A program made the translations under genes and the position numbers. This document shows, one piece after another, positions 7,765-13,266 of a stretch of 13,266 bases of DNA. The DNA lies in contig JAHKZS010000198.1 in assembly GCA_020626545.1 (NCBI GenBank), positions 1 to 13,266 on the forward strand. Reading direction: 5' to 3'. The notes under the pieces are model-generated. The model did not search any database. It was not told the origin of the DNA and saw only the letters and a list, made by a program, of their open reading frames with translations. This stretch comes from a bacterium (GTDB taxonomy: Bacteria; Bacillota; Clostridia; Oscillospirales; Acutalibacteraceae). Positions within the stretch are counted from its first letter, which is position 1. Each line of letters opens with the position of its first letter.

Positions 7765-8598
7765 TTACTCTTTTATACACATCATCGCGCACATTGTTCC
7801 GCGCTTACCGCCTGTTGCCCTGTGCGACCATAAAAGATCGCTGTTACACTTAGTGCAAAGGTCGCTTACGGTAATATTGCTCTCGGGTACTCCCGCGCGA
7901 ATTAATATCTGTTTATTCGTTTCTAATAAATCAATCATATATTTATTATTCTTTTTCGGAAATATAAATTTAGAATTATCTAAATCTTTAAGGTCATAGA
8001 ACTGCTTTGCGCAGGCTTCGTAAACTTCATAACAGCATTTAGAAATCGCCGGACCTACAGCGCAAACAACATCCTCGGGGTTAGTCGAGAAGTTATCGGT
8101 CATAGTTCTAATAACCTTTTCGCCGATACATCCGACAGTTCCGCGCCATCCCGCGTGAGCTAAAGCTATAACCTTATTTTTTGTATCAACAAAAAACAAC
8201 GGCGTACAATCGGCGTAATAAGTAACGAGAGTTACGTCCTTTTCAGCGGTAACAAGCGCGTCGACGCTCTGAATATCGCGCGGTTTAGTAATACCGACGC
8301 CTCGGTTTTCACAAGTCACCACTCTGACAAAGGTGTTGTGATCCTGAGCGGAAGCGGTTAAGGTATCGAAATCAAGCCCGATACTGTCGCAAATTCTATG
8401 ATAGTTTTCCACAACAGCGTCTTTATTATCACCGCGGTTAAAGGCTAAATTCATAGAGGAAAATATTCCCTCGCTTACTCCGCCGAGACGTGTTGAGAAG
8501 CCGTGATTTATAAAATCAATTTCTTCTAATCGTTTATATGAAAGATACGGAACGGTATCTTTATTGTTAAGATTCATTACTTTGCTGTTAAAAATCAA
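7765..8598 (-). CDS. pgeF: PgeF/YfiH-family protein (laccase-domain, peptidoglycan editing factor / purine nucleoside-active enzyme)
   Basis: A cytoplasmic enzyme of the DUF152/Cu-oxidase_4 family. Members include E. coli PgeF, which keeps wrong residues out of peptidoglycan precursors, and FAMIN-like purine nucleoside enzymes. The sequence shows HGFSTRLGGVS near the N-terminus, SAQDH (usual QxH metal histidine), YYADCTPL (metal Cys), HAGWRGT (metal His) and VGPAISKCCYEV, all in family order. The C-terminal SDLCTKCNSDLLWSHRATGGKRG is also typical. I chose the TTG at 8598 (277 aa) because GGTGAT sits 6 bases upstream with the same spacing as at the starch-binding gene; alternatives are a TTG at 8610 and an unsupported ATG at 8577. 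The beta-helix gene follows 10 bases downstream, so the two are likely co-transcribed, an unusual pairing of a housekeeping and an exported protein. Confidence 0.9.
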   Translation of the reverse strand: MIFNSKVMNLNNKDTVPYLSYKRLEEIDFINHGFSTRLGGVSEGIFSSMNLAFNRGDNKDAVVENYHRICDSIGLDFDTLTASAQDHNTFVRVVTCENRGVGITKPRDIQSVDALVTAEKDVTLVTYYADCTPLFFVDTKNKVIALAHAGWRGTVGCIGEKVIRTMTDNFSTNPEDVVCAVGPAISKCCYEVYEACAKQFYDLKDLDNSKFIFPKKNNKYMIDLLETNKQILIRAGVPESNITVSDLCTKCNSDLLWSHRATGGKRGTMCAMMCIKE

Positions 8599-8614
8599 AA
8601 AAATCACCAATTAC

Positions 8615-8666
8615 ATTTTATACCATATTAAATCAACTTGCAAGTTACAATTTAATATGATAAAAT
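8615..8666. promoter_or_regulatory. Symmetric divergent promoter sharing a palindromic -35 (pgeF / four-Cys gene)
   Basis: The perfect 12-bp palindrome AACTTGCAAGTT (8635-8646) has TTGCAA (8638-8643) at its centre. On the plus strand a 17-base spacer leads to TAAAAT (8661-8666), preceded by TGA (extended -10). On the minus strand a 17-base spacer also leads to TAAAAT (8615-8620), overlapping TATAAA. The palindrome is flanked by ATATTAAAT (8625-8633) and its complement ATTTAATAT (8650-8658), making the whole region a near-dyad. Confidence 0.65.
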
Positions 8667-8717
8667 ATTATTTACAAAAATATTATAAACCATTAACGTG
8701 AAAACAAGGTGAAAAAA

Positions 8718-8924
8718 ATGGCAAAAAATCTATTCGGAAATAATATAGAACCCGACTGCGAATACTGCGACAGATACGATAAAAGCGGCGACGAGTTTTT
8801 TTGCTCCGCTAATAAAGAGATTAAAAACGGAAAATGCCGAAAGTTCGTCTATAACCCTACTTTAAGAACGCCTAAAGGCGAAGCACAGCTGATGAACTTC
8901 AACAAGGAAGATTTTGAGATATAA
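8718..8924 (+). CDS. Small conserved four-cysteine (zinc-ribbon-like) protein
   Basis: A 68-residue protein starting at the ATG at 8718, with AAGGTG 6 bases upstream; the GTG at 8709 is part of that ribosome binding site. Cysteines at 14, 17, 29 and 40 (CEYC, FFC, GKC) form a CxxC-x11-C-x10-C pattern that could bind one zinc ion. The flanking text, LFGNNIEPDCEYC and CRKFVYNPTLRTP, resembles a family of uncharacterised small proteins that I recall as frequent in Clostridia. No signal peptide or membrane segment is seen, so it is cytoplasmic. It forms a single-gene unit between its own promoter and the terminator at 8952-8982. Function is unknown. Confidence 0.8.
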   Translation: MAKNLFGNNIEPDCEYCDRYDKSGDEFFCSANKEIKNGKCRKFVYNPTLRTPKGEAQLMNFNKEDFEI

Positions 8925-8951
8925 TCTACTTACCGCTTATCACTTACAACT

Positions 8952-8984
8952 AAAGGAGCTGACTCACTGAGTCAGCTCCTTTTA
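8952..8984 (+). terminator. Strong terminator after the four-Cys gene
   Basis: AAAGGAGCTGACTCA (8952-8966) and TGAGTCAGCTCCTTT (8968-8982) are perfect complements, and on the plus strand the stem ends in a TTTT run. On the minus strand it ends in CTCCTTTAG, so it may once also have terminated the sigma-like operon before the insertion sequence came between them. Confidence 0.85.
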
Positions 8985-9013
8985 CTTGGTGTCCTTTAGG
9001 GCGCGGAAATAAA

Positions 9014-9032
9014 CCCCCGGTTCAACCGGGGG
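9014..9032. repeat. IS200 left-end hairpin
   Basis: Perfect 9-bp arms around a single C (CCCCCGGTT-C-AACCGGGGG). In this family such a subterminal hairpin in single-stranded DNA is the recognition site for the transposase dimer. Confidence 0.7.
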
Positions 9033-9045
9033 ACAATAAAAAAGC

Positions 9046-9074
9046 TTTAGCAAAAGAAAACCTCCGAGTATAAT
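9046..9074 (+). promoter_or_regulatory. tnpA promoter
   Basis: TTTAGC (9046-9051), a weak -35, is followed after 17 bases by a perfect TATAAT (9069-9074). The predicted start near 9081 would give a leader of about 45 nt that lacks the left arm of the inverted repeat described at 9057-9120. Confidence 0.5.
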
Positions 9075-9120
9075 GGTAAGTGTTTGACGACGCATTACCA
9101 AAAAAGAACTCGGAGGTTTT
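9057..9120. repeat. Inverted repeat covering the tnpA ribosome binding site
   Basis: AAAACCTCCGAGT (9057-9069) is the exact complement of ACTCGGAGGTTTT (9108-9120), 38 bases apart. The right arm contains the tnpA Shine-Dalgarno GGAGG (9112-9116). In RNA started upstream of 9057 this pairing would hide the ribosome binding site, a strategy known for IS200 and IS10. Confidence 0.75.
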
Positions 9121-9125
9121 AAACA

Positions 9126-9602
9126 ATGAAAAATAAAAATAATGAAATAATGCACACAGCCCATTCAACATACCGATGCCAGTATCATATCGTCTTTGCG
9201 CCAAAATTCAGGAGAAAAGAGATATACGGAAAGTTAAGAGGAGATATCGGAGATATACTAAGGAAACTGTGTGAGCAGAAAAAGGTGACAATAATCGAAG
9301 CGGAAGCGTGCCCCGACCATATACATATGTTGGTATGTATACCACCGTACCTCAGTATATCACAGTTTATGGGATATCTCAAGGGAAAGAGTAGTCTGAT
9401 GATATTTGATAGACACGCAAACCTAAAGTATAAATATGGTTCAAGACATTTTTGGTGCAGAGGATATTATGTAGATACAGTAGGACGAAATAAAAAGACA
9501 ATAGCAGAATACATAAAGAATCAGCTTGCCGAAGATTGCGCAAACGACCAGTTAACGCTCAAGGAATATATCGACCCGTTTACGGGTGCCAAGAATAATT
9601 AA
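9126..9602 (+). CDS. tnpA: IS200-type Y1 (HUH) transposase TnpA
   Basis: 158 residues, the usual length for IS200 TnpA. It cuts and rejoins single-stranded DNA at the element ends through a 5'-phosphotyrosine link. The opening STYRCQYHIVFAPKFRRK is typical of the family. The HUH metal motif is ACPDHIHMLV (H65, H67), and the predicted nucleophile is Y129 in TIAEYIKNQ, with Q133 one helical turn on. RYHFWCRGYY-like text (RHFWCRGYYVDTVG, 107-120) is also conserved in the family. The ATG at 9126 has GGAGG 9 bases upstream. No accompanying tnpB or second reading frame is present. The reading frame is intact. Confidence 0.95.
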   Translation: MKNKNNEIMHTAHSTYRCQYHIVFAPKFRRKEIYGKLRGDIGDILRKLCEQKKVTIIEAEACPDHIHMLVCIPPYLSISQFMGYLKGKSSLMIFDRHANLKYKYGSRHFWCRGYYVDTVGRNKKTIAEYIKNQLAEDCANDQLTLKEYIDPFTGAKNN

Positions 9603-9613
9603 GCAAAAATAAA

Positions 9614-9633
9614 CAGCCGCACGTGAGCGGCTG
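9614..9633 (+). terminator. Hairpin after tnpA, possible weak terminator
   Basis: CAGCCGC-ACGTGA-GCGGCTG directly after the tnpA stop, followed by CTTGAAATT, a poor T-run. It may stop tnpA transcription inefficiently or protect the 3' end. Confidence 0.45.
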
Positions 9634-9665
9634 CTTGAAATTGTAATGCGTTGTTAAACATTCAG

Positions 9666-9741
9666 AACCCCTGCTGCAGGGGTTAAGCCTGTAATAGCCC
9701 CTTATAGGGGCTGGTCAAACCACCCGTTCAACGGGTGGTTT
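9666..9741. repeat. Three consecutive right-end hairpins of the IS
   Basis: AACCCCTGC-T-GCAGGGGTT (9666-9684), AGCCCC-TTATA-GGGGCT (9696-9712) and AAACCACCCGTT-C-AACGGGTGGTTT (9717-9741) follow one another within 76 bases; all arms are perfect. The last, whose loop matches the left-end hairpin, is the likely transposase binding site. The roles of the first two are unknown. Confidence 0.7.
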
Positions 9742-9745
9742 TGAT

Positions 9746-10039
9746 TTACGAATAACAGTCGGCTATTCTTTTTAAATTTTTTAACGCGTTTTTAATATGG
9801 CGCGTTACGGTCGAAGGATTAATATTTAAATCCTCAGCTATAGCCTTCATCTTCCTTCCTTTAAGATAATACTCACAGATACAATACCGCTGGCGTTCGG
9901 TAAGCTCGTTTAACATAGCGAGTTTAAGTACATTTTTCATCTTAGACACTTCGCTTGAGTTATTTTCACGATAATCAAAATCGTAGTATGGCAGCGTACG
10001 GCTCAGCGAAGTATTCAAAGAGACTTTACTATGCCGCAT
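9746..10039 (-). CDS. Sigma-70 region 4-like regulator (HTH), small sigma-like factor
   Basis: 97 residues. The C-terminal half, from LTERQRYCICEYYLKG (46-61) through MKAIAEDLNINPSTVTRHIKNALKNLKRIA (64-93), matches the sigma region 4 helix-turn-helix that reads the -35 element. No region 2 is present, so it is not a complete sigma factor; similar stand-alone region 4 proteins are found as regulators in mobile elements and prophages and in many Clostridia. The ATG at 10039 has AAGGAG 9 bases upstream, inside the preceding gene, and overlaps that gene by 11 bases, so the two are co-translated. The TAA stop lies exactly at the right boundary of the IS200 element, so the natural C-terminus may have been altered by the insertion. 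Targets are unknown. Confidence 0.75.
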   Translation of the reverse strand: MRHSKVSLNTSLSRTLPYYDFDYRENNSSEVSKMKNVLKLAMLNELTERQRYCICEYYLKGRKMKAIAEDLNINPSTVTRHIKNALKNLKRIADCYS

Positions 10040-10244
10040 TTACACTCTCCTTCGCGCGTTCTTTCAACATTTTAGCGGTATTGATTAAGTCGTAGTAGAT
10101 ATATCTGTACGAGGCTATAATTGAATTAACATTTTCTTCGTTCGTAGCTTTACCGTCTTTAATAAGTTTATAATACTTATCGATAACTTTTTTTAGATTT
10201 TCGGCATCTTTGATATATTCTTCTGCCCATTCGTTATAGTTCAT
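10029..10244 (-). CDS. Small helical protein, partner of the sigma-like regulator
   Basis: 71 residues, almost entirely predicted alpha-helical and charged (MNYNEWAEEYIKDAENLKKVIDKYYKLI, then a second long helix ending AKMLKERAKESV), consistent with a two-helix hairpin or coiled coil. No signal peptide or membrane segment. The ribosome binding site AAAGGAA (10250-10256) lies 5 bases before the ATG. The 11-base overlap with the sigma-like gene argues for a joint function, for example modulating or bridging that regulator to RNA polymerase; this is inference. I recall similar helical-plus-sigma-4 gene pairs in other Clostridia, but no function is established. Confidence 0.7.
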   Translation of the reverse strand: MNYNEWAEEYIKDAENLKKVIDKYYKLIKDGKATNEENVNSIIASYRYIYYDLINTAKMLKERAKESVNAA

Positions 10245-10311
10245 ATAAGTTCCTTTCGCTATAATTTTATTTCCACGTACAAGATTATCGGGGCTTTAAC
10301 CTTGTAATAAT

Positions 10312-10340
10312 ATTATAGCAGAACTTTTGTTCTATTTCAA
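10312..10340 (-). promoter_or_regulatory. Promoter of the helical/sigma-like operon
   Basis: Minus strand TTGAAA (10335-10340), 17-base spacer, TATAAT (10312-10317): near-consensus sigma-A promoter. The predicted leader is about 60 nt. Confidence 0.75.
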
Positions 10341-10362
10341 TATATATTCGAATATTTGTTCG
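10320..10362. promoter_or_regulatory. Two LexA/SOS-box-like operators over the promoter
   Basis: AGAACTTTTGTTCT (10320-10333) fits the Gram-positive LexA core GAAC-N4-GTTC exactly and fills most of the spacer between -35 and -10. CGAATATTTGTTCG (10349-10362) matches the same pattern with one change (GAAT for GAAC) and lies just upstream of the -35. The centres are 29 bases apart. A bound repressor on the first site would block RNA polymerase directly. Identification as LexA sites rests on motif match only. Confidence 0.6.
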
Positions 10363-10410
10363 ATTTTTGAGCAAAGTCCAATTTTCAGTACTTTGGTGTA
10401 AAAACATAAA

Positions 10411-10433
10411 GAAAAAGCTCCCTTGCGGGAGCT
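10411..10433 (-). terminator. Terminator of the typA-exonuclease operon
   Basis: Minus strand AGCTCCC-GCAA-GGGAGCT followed by TTTTC, starting 6 bases after the TAA stop at 10440. A classic rho-independent terminator. Confidence 0.9.
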
Positions 10434-10439
10434 GTTAAC

Positions 10440-11306
10440 TTAATCATCATCGTCGGGGATCTGAGGAGGTTCGTTTATAAAAGTACGTTTCTTTATTGTA
10501 ACGCCGTCGTATTTTAGCCGCATAGCGATTTTTCCGTTAAATACCTTACGGCATTTAGGACAACGGAACTTCGCGATGAAATTTTTATTCTTTACCTTAA
10601 AATGAGTGAGCTGTTCTACCCTGATTCCGCAGTCGTCGCAGATAAAGTAAAGCTGAGATTTATCTATTAGCGGGTTATTAATATCGGTAATCAGCTTATT
10701 CTTAAACGTAATCTTGCGGTAAAACTCGTCGTCCACATCGGCTATAGAGCTTATAAACTTCTTCTTATCGTAAAGCTTTTTAAGGCATTTTAAACTTAGC
10801 TTAGCGTCGGTATAGGCTCGGTGGAGTTCTTCCTCATCGCTTTTAATATCGAGCATTTCGGCGCAGTTTAAAAGTCCGAGCTGAGCAGCGGGATTGTGGA
10901 CATCAAGCATATACTCGCAGTATTCCTGAAGGTTGCAGTAACTCTTTAAGAACGGGATTTCGCTGTCGCCGGTATAATAATTAAAGTTATCCATAAGGGT
11001 TAAAATATCGGAAGTACCCCACGTTAGAATAACGCAGTCCTTGGAAAACTCTCTGAACTTATCGGTAGCCGATGTAAAGCTCAAGCCTTTAGAGAAAAGC
11101 TCATCGTTACTGATATGGGTTAATGAAGCTATATGACTGCTTAGTTTTTTACCGATTTCGGGTTTAACGAGCATCGAGAATGTGTCGATAAGCTCGAGAT
11201 TCTCGTTAACCTTAACCGCTCCTATTTCGATAATCTCGTTAACATAGTGGTGAACCTTTTTGCTGTAGGAACCGTTCCACTCTAAATCAAGAATAATAAT
11301 ATCCAT
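10440..11306 (-). CDS. DEDDh 3'-5' exonuclease with C-terminal zinc ribbon
   Basis: 288 residues from the ATG at 11306 (a TTG 3 bases upstream is less likely). The exonuclease fold of the DnaQ/KapD-ERI1 type is shown by the metal-binding residues in DLEWN (D7, E9), WGTSD (D100) and HRAYTDA (H162, D167), in the right order and spacing for the DEDDh class. Residues from about 215 add a zinc ribbon: CDDCGIR (C223, C226) and CPKCRK (C249, C252). The C-terminus is acidic (DDDD). The substrate could be RNA or DNA; the zinc ribbon suggests nucleic acid binding. The gene begins 4 bases after the typA stop, with AAGAAG overlapping the end of typA, so it is translationally coupled to it and ends at its own terminator. 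No specific gene name is safe. Confidence 0.85.
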   Translation of the reverse strand: MDIIILDLEWNGSYSKKVHHYVNEIIEIGAVKVNENLELIDTFSMLVKPEIGKKLSSHIASLTHISNDELFSKGLSFTSATDKFREFSKDCVILTWGTSDILTLMDNFNYYTGDSEIPFLKSYCNLQEYCEYMLDVHNPAAQLGLLNCAEMLDIKSDEEELHRAYTDAKLSLKCLKKLYDKKKFISSIADVDDEFYRKITFKNKLITDINNPLIDKSQLYFICDDCGIRVEQLTHFKVKNKNFIAKFRCPKCRKVFNGKIAMRLKYDGVTIKKRTFINEPPQIPDDDD

Positions 11307-11310
11307 CAAT

Positions 11311-13131
11311 TTACTTCTTTCTGAACTGCTTTTTCATTCTCTGTTCTTTCGATAAAATAGTCTTTCTCATTCGTATATTGTTCGGAGTAACCTCTACAAG
11401 CTCGTCCTCGGCGATAAACTCAAGGCACTGCTCGAGTGATAAAATAGTCGGAGGAGTGAGCTTTAAGGCATCGTCGGAGCCTGAAGCTCGTGTATTAGTG
11501 ATATGCTTTTTCTTACAAACATTAACTACAATATCGCCCGCTTTCGGAGATTCGCCGACAATCATACCCTCATAAACAGGAACTCCGGGTCCTATAAATA
11601 AACGTCCTCTGTCTTGTACCTGGAAAAGTCCGTAAGCTACGCTTTCGCCTGTTTCAAATGCTACGAGCGAACCCTGATGTCTTGTAATAATCTCGCCCTT
11701 ATAAGGCTCGTAGGAGTCGAATACGTGGTTCATAATACCGTTACCGTTCGTATCGGTTAAGAACTCGGGACGATAGCCCATAAGTCCTCGGGACGGAATT
11801 TTAAACTCGATATGAGTTACACCGCTGTCGCGCGTACCCATATTTACGAGTTCAGCCTTACGGGAGCCGAGCTTTTCCATTACAGCTCCGACGTAGTTAT
11901 CGGGAACTTCTATCATAAGATACTCAATAGGCTCGCAGAGCACGCCGTCGATAGTTTTTGTGATAACCTGAGGGCGCGACACCTGGAACTCGTAGTTCTC
12001 ACGTCTCATAGTTTCGATTAAAATCGAAAGATGAAGCTCTCCTCGTCCGCTTACCTTAAACGTATCGGCTGAGTCGGTCTCCTCAACTCTAAGAGCGATA
12101 TTGGTTTCAATCTCGCGGAAAAGTCTGTCGCGGATATTACGGGAGGTGACGTATTTACCGTCCTGTCCGGCGAAAGGCGAGTTGTTTACGATAAAGTTCA
12201 TACTTACCGTGGGTTCGTCAATCTTTACGAAAGGAAGCGGATCGATGTTTTCGGTATCGCATAAAGTTTCACCGATATTAATATCACCTATGCCGCTTAC
12301 GCAAACAATATCTCCGTACTCAGCGGTCTCGCTTTCGACGCGCTTTAAGCCCTCGAACTGATAGAGCTTAGCAACCTTTACGTTAGTTGTAGTGCCGTCG
12401 CTATGGCAAAGTACTGCCTGCTGACCATTTTTAACGGAGCCTCTCTCCACACGTCCAACGCCGATACGTCCGATAAACTGGTCGTAGTCGATATTAGATA
12501 ATAGAAGCTGAAGTCCGCCGTCGGGATCGCCCTCGGGAGCGGGAATTTCGTTTATAATAGCGTCGAAAAGCGGAGTCATATCCTCGCCCTTAACGCTCGG
12601 ATCATCCGAAGCGTAGCCGTCTTTAGCGGAAGCGTAAACTACAGGGAAATCAAGCTGATCCTCGTCGGCACCGAGCTCGATAAACAAGTCGAGAACTTCA
12701 TCGACAACTTCCTCGGGACGAGCTCCCGGACGATCGATTTTATTAAGCACAACTAAAGGCTTTTTACCTAAGCCGAGCGCTTTTTTAAGCACAAAGCGGG
12801 TTTGCGGCATACAGCCCTCGAAAGCGTCGACTAAAAGCACAACGCCGTCAACCATCATAAGAATACGTTCGACCTCTCCGCCGAAGTCAGCGTGCCCCGG
12901 TGTATCTACAATATTAATTTTAGTTCCGTTGTACATAACGGCTGTGTTTTTAGAAAGAATAGTTATTCCGCGCTCGCGCTCGAGGTCGTTAGAGTCCATA
13001 ACTCTTTCATTTACTTCCTCGTTCTCACGGAAAACACCGCTCTGTTTTAATAGCTGGTCTACCAAAGTGGTTTTACCGTGGTCAACATGAGCGATAATAG
13101 CGACATTACGCAAGTTTTCTCTTTTACTCAT
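11311..13131 (-). CDS. typA: Translational GTPase TypA/BipA
   Basis: 606 residues, the full normal length of the family. This ribosome-associated GTPase, related to EF-G and LepA, supports 50S subunit assembly and growth at low temperature and under stress. GTP-binding motifs are all intact: AHVDHGKT (14-21), RGITI (54-58), DTPGH (76-80), NKID (130-133) and a SAK motif near 168. EF-G-like domains III and V and the TypA-specific C-terminal domain follow ([19 protein letters not shown] and [22 protein letters not shown]). The ATG at 13131 has AAGGAA 7 bases upstream. It is the first gene of a two-gene operon with the downstream exonuclease and has a strong promoter of its own. Confidence 0.98.
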   Translation of the reverse strand: MSKRENLRNVAIIAHVDHGKTTLVDQLLKQSGVFRENEEVNERVMDSNDLERERGITILSKNTAVMYNGTKINIVDTPGHADFGGEVERILMMVDGVVLLVDAFEGCMPQTRFVLKKALGLGKKPLVVLNKIDRPGARPEEVVDEVLDLFIELGADEDQLDFPVVYASAKDGYASDDPSVKGEDMTPLFDAIINEIPAPEGDPDGGLQLLLSNIDYDQFIGRIGVGRVERGSVKNGQQAVLCHSDGTTTNVKVAKLYQFEGLKRVESETAEYGDIVCVSGIGDINIGETLCDTENIDPLPFVKIDEPTVSMNFIVNNSPFAGQDGKYVTSRNIRDRLFREIETNIALRVEETDSADTFKVSGRGELHLSILIETMRRENYEFQVSRPQVITKTIDGVLCEPIEYLMIEVPDNYVGAVMEKLGSRKAELVNMGTRDSGVTHIEFKIPSRGLMGYRPEFLTDTNGNGIMNHVFDSYEPYKGEIITRHQGSLVAFETGESVAYGLFQVQDRGRLFIGPGVPVYEGMIVGESPKAGDIVVNVCKKKHITNTRASGSDDALKLTPPTILSLEQCLEFIAEDELVEVTPNNIRMRKTILSKEQRMKKQFRKK

Positions 13132-13169
13132 AGTATCATTCCTTATAAGCCAAAATTACCTAATTTTAA

Positions 13170-13198
13170 ATTATATCACTTTAGAATAAAAATTTCAA
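13170..13198 (-). promoter_or_regulatory. typA promoter
   Basis: Minus strand TTGAAA (13193-13198), 17-base spacer ending TGA, then perfect TATAAT (13170-13175): an extended -10, near-consensus sigma-A promoter fitting a highly expressed housekeeping gene. The leader is about 30 nt. Confidence 0.85.
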
Positions 13199-13199
13199 C

Positions 13200-13228
13200 T
13201 TTAAGATTTTACAATTTTGTGATATAAT
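13200..13228 (+). promoter_or_regulatory. Promoter of the right-edge gene
   Basis: Perfect TATAAT (13223-13228) preceded by TGA (extended -10). The -35 position reads TTTAAG (13200-13205), a weak match, only one base from the typA -35, so the two promoters stand back to back. Confidence 0.65.
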
Positions 13229-13244
13229 AATCGCGGTGAAATAA

Positions 13245-13266
13245 ATGAGTAAGATTGAATTCACAA
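13245..13266 (+). CDS. Start of a divergent gene (first seven codons, runs off the right edge)
   Basis: ATG at 13245 opens a frame reading MSKIEFT to the window end. GGTGA (13235-13239) is a modest ribosome binding site 5 bases upstream, and a clear extended -10 promoter ends 16 bases before the ATG. Too little remains to identify the product. Confidence 0.5.

Larger units (their letters stand above)
9000..9748 (+). mobile_element. IS200-type insertion sequence (tnpA only, no tnpB)
   Basis: A single Y1 HUH transposase gene is flanked by terminal hairpins instead of inverted repeats, as in the IS200/IS605 family. The left hairpin CCCCCGGTT-C-AACCGGGGG (9014-9032) and the right hairpin AAACCACCCGTT-C-AACGGGTGGTTT (9717-9741) share the GTTCAAC centre. 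Subterminal features include two more right-end hairpins and a ribosome binding site-hiding inverted repeat at the left. Boundaries are approximate (within about 10 bases): the left cleavage probably follows TTTAG near 8999 and the right one lies within TTTTGATTTA. No target duplication is expected for this family. All parts appear intact, so the element may be functional. Confidence 0.8.

Noticed and set aside
8982..9382. Three minus-strand frames across the left end and 5' half of the IS
   Set aside because: They cover the hairpins and the antisense of tnpA, with no family resemblance.
9603..9745. Guide-type (omega) RNA of a TnpB system
   Set aside because: No tnpB gene is present in the element, so a guide RNA cannot be supported; only the hairpins themselves are reported.
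10371..10396. Hairpin CAAAGT / ACTTTG between the SOS-like boxes and the typA operon terminator
   Set aside because: Short stem with a 12-base loop and no T-run; could easily be chance in AT-rich DNA.
11378..12361. Plus-strand frames inside typA
   Set aside because: Antisense shadows of a strongly conserved gene.

Overview
This window looks like low-to-moderate GC chromosomal DNA from a gut-type member of the Clostridia, most likely Oscillospiraceae and Ruminococcus-like. The evidence is exported proteins with lysine-rich beta domains and FN3-like repeats, a large non-catalytic starch-binding protein resembling amylosome-type proteins, strong AAGGAGG-type ribosome binding sites, several TTG starts, and sigma-A promoters of TTGNNA-17-TATAAT form. 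The species assignment is inference; no rRNA gene is present.

Layout from left to right. The start of an exported FN3-like protein runs off the left edge (minus strand). After a structured intergenic stretch comes a 1108-residue secreted protein (minus) with two starch-binding modules, a large CBM74/CBM9-like module, Ig-like spacers, a Pro/Thr linker and a Lys-rich tail. Divergent from it is an RluA-family pseudouridine synthase (plus) whose promoter puts the transcript start on or next to its ATG, so its mRNA is probably leaderless. A convergent two-gene unit (minus) follows: pgeF (YfiH-type laccase-domain protein) and then a large exported parallel beta-helix protein. Divergent from pgeF is a 68-residue four-cysteine protein (plus). 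Next is an IS200-type insertion sequence with a lone Y1 HUH transposase. To its right is a small two-gene operon (minus) encoding a helical 71-residue protein and a sigma region-4-like regulator, whose promoter carries one perfect and one near-perfect LexA/SOS-box-like site. Last is the typA (bipA) GTPase operon with a DEDDh exonuclease fused to a zinc ribbon (minus), with the first codons of a divergent gene at the right edge.

The window mixes housekeeping genes (typA, rluD-like, pgeF) with surface carbohydrate-contact genes and a small accessory patch (about 8990-10380) made of the insertion sequence and the apparently SOS-controlled sigma-like pair. Points that stand out: the putative SOS operators over the sigma-like operon; the IS lying exactly at the 3' end of the sigma-like gene and possibly supplying its stop codon; an inverted repeat in the IS that would hide the transposase ribosome binding site only in read-through RNA; a 20-position complementarity, kept by G-U pairs, between the 5' and 3' flanks of the transposase gene; and divergent promoters that share a palindromic TTGCAA -35 element.
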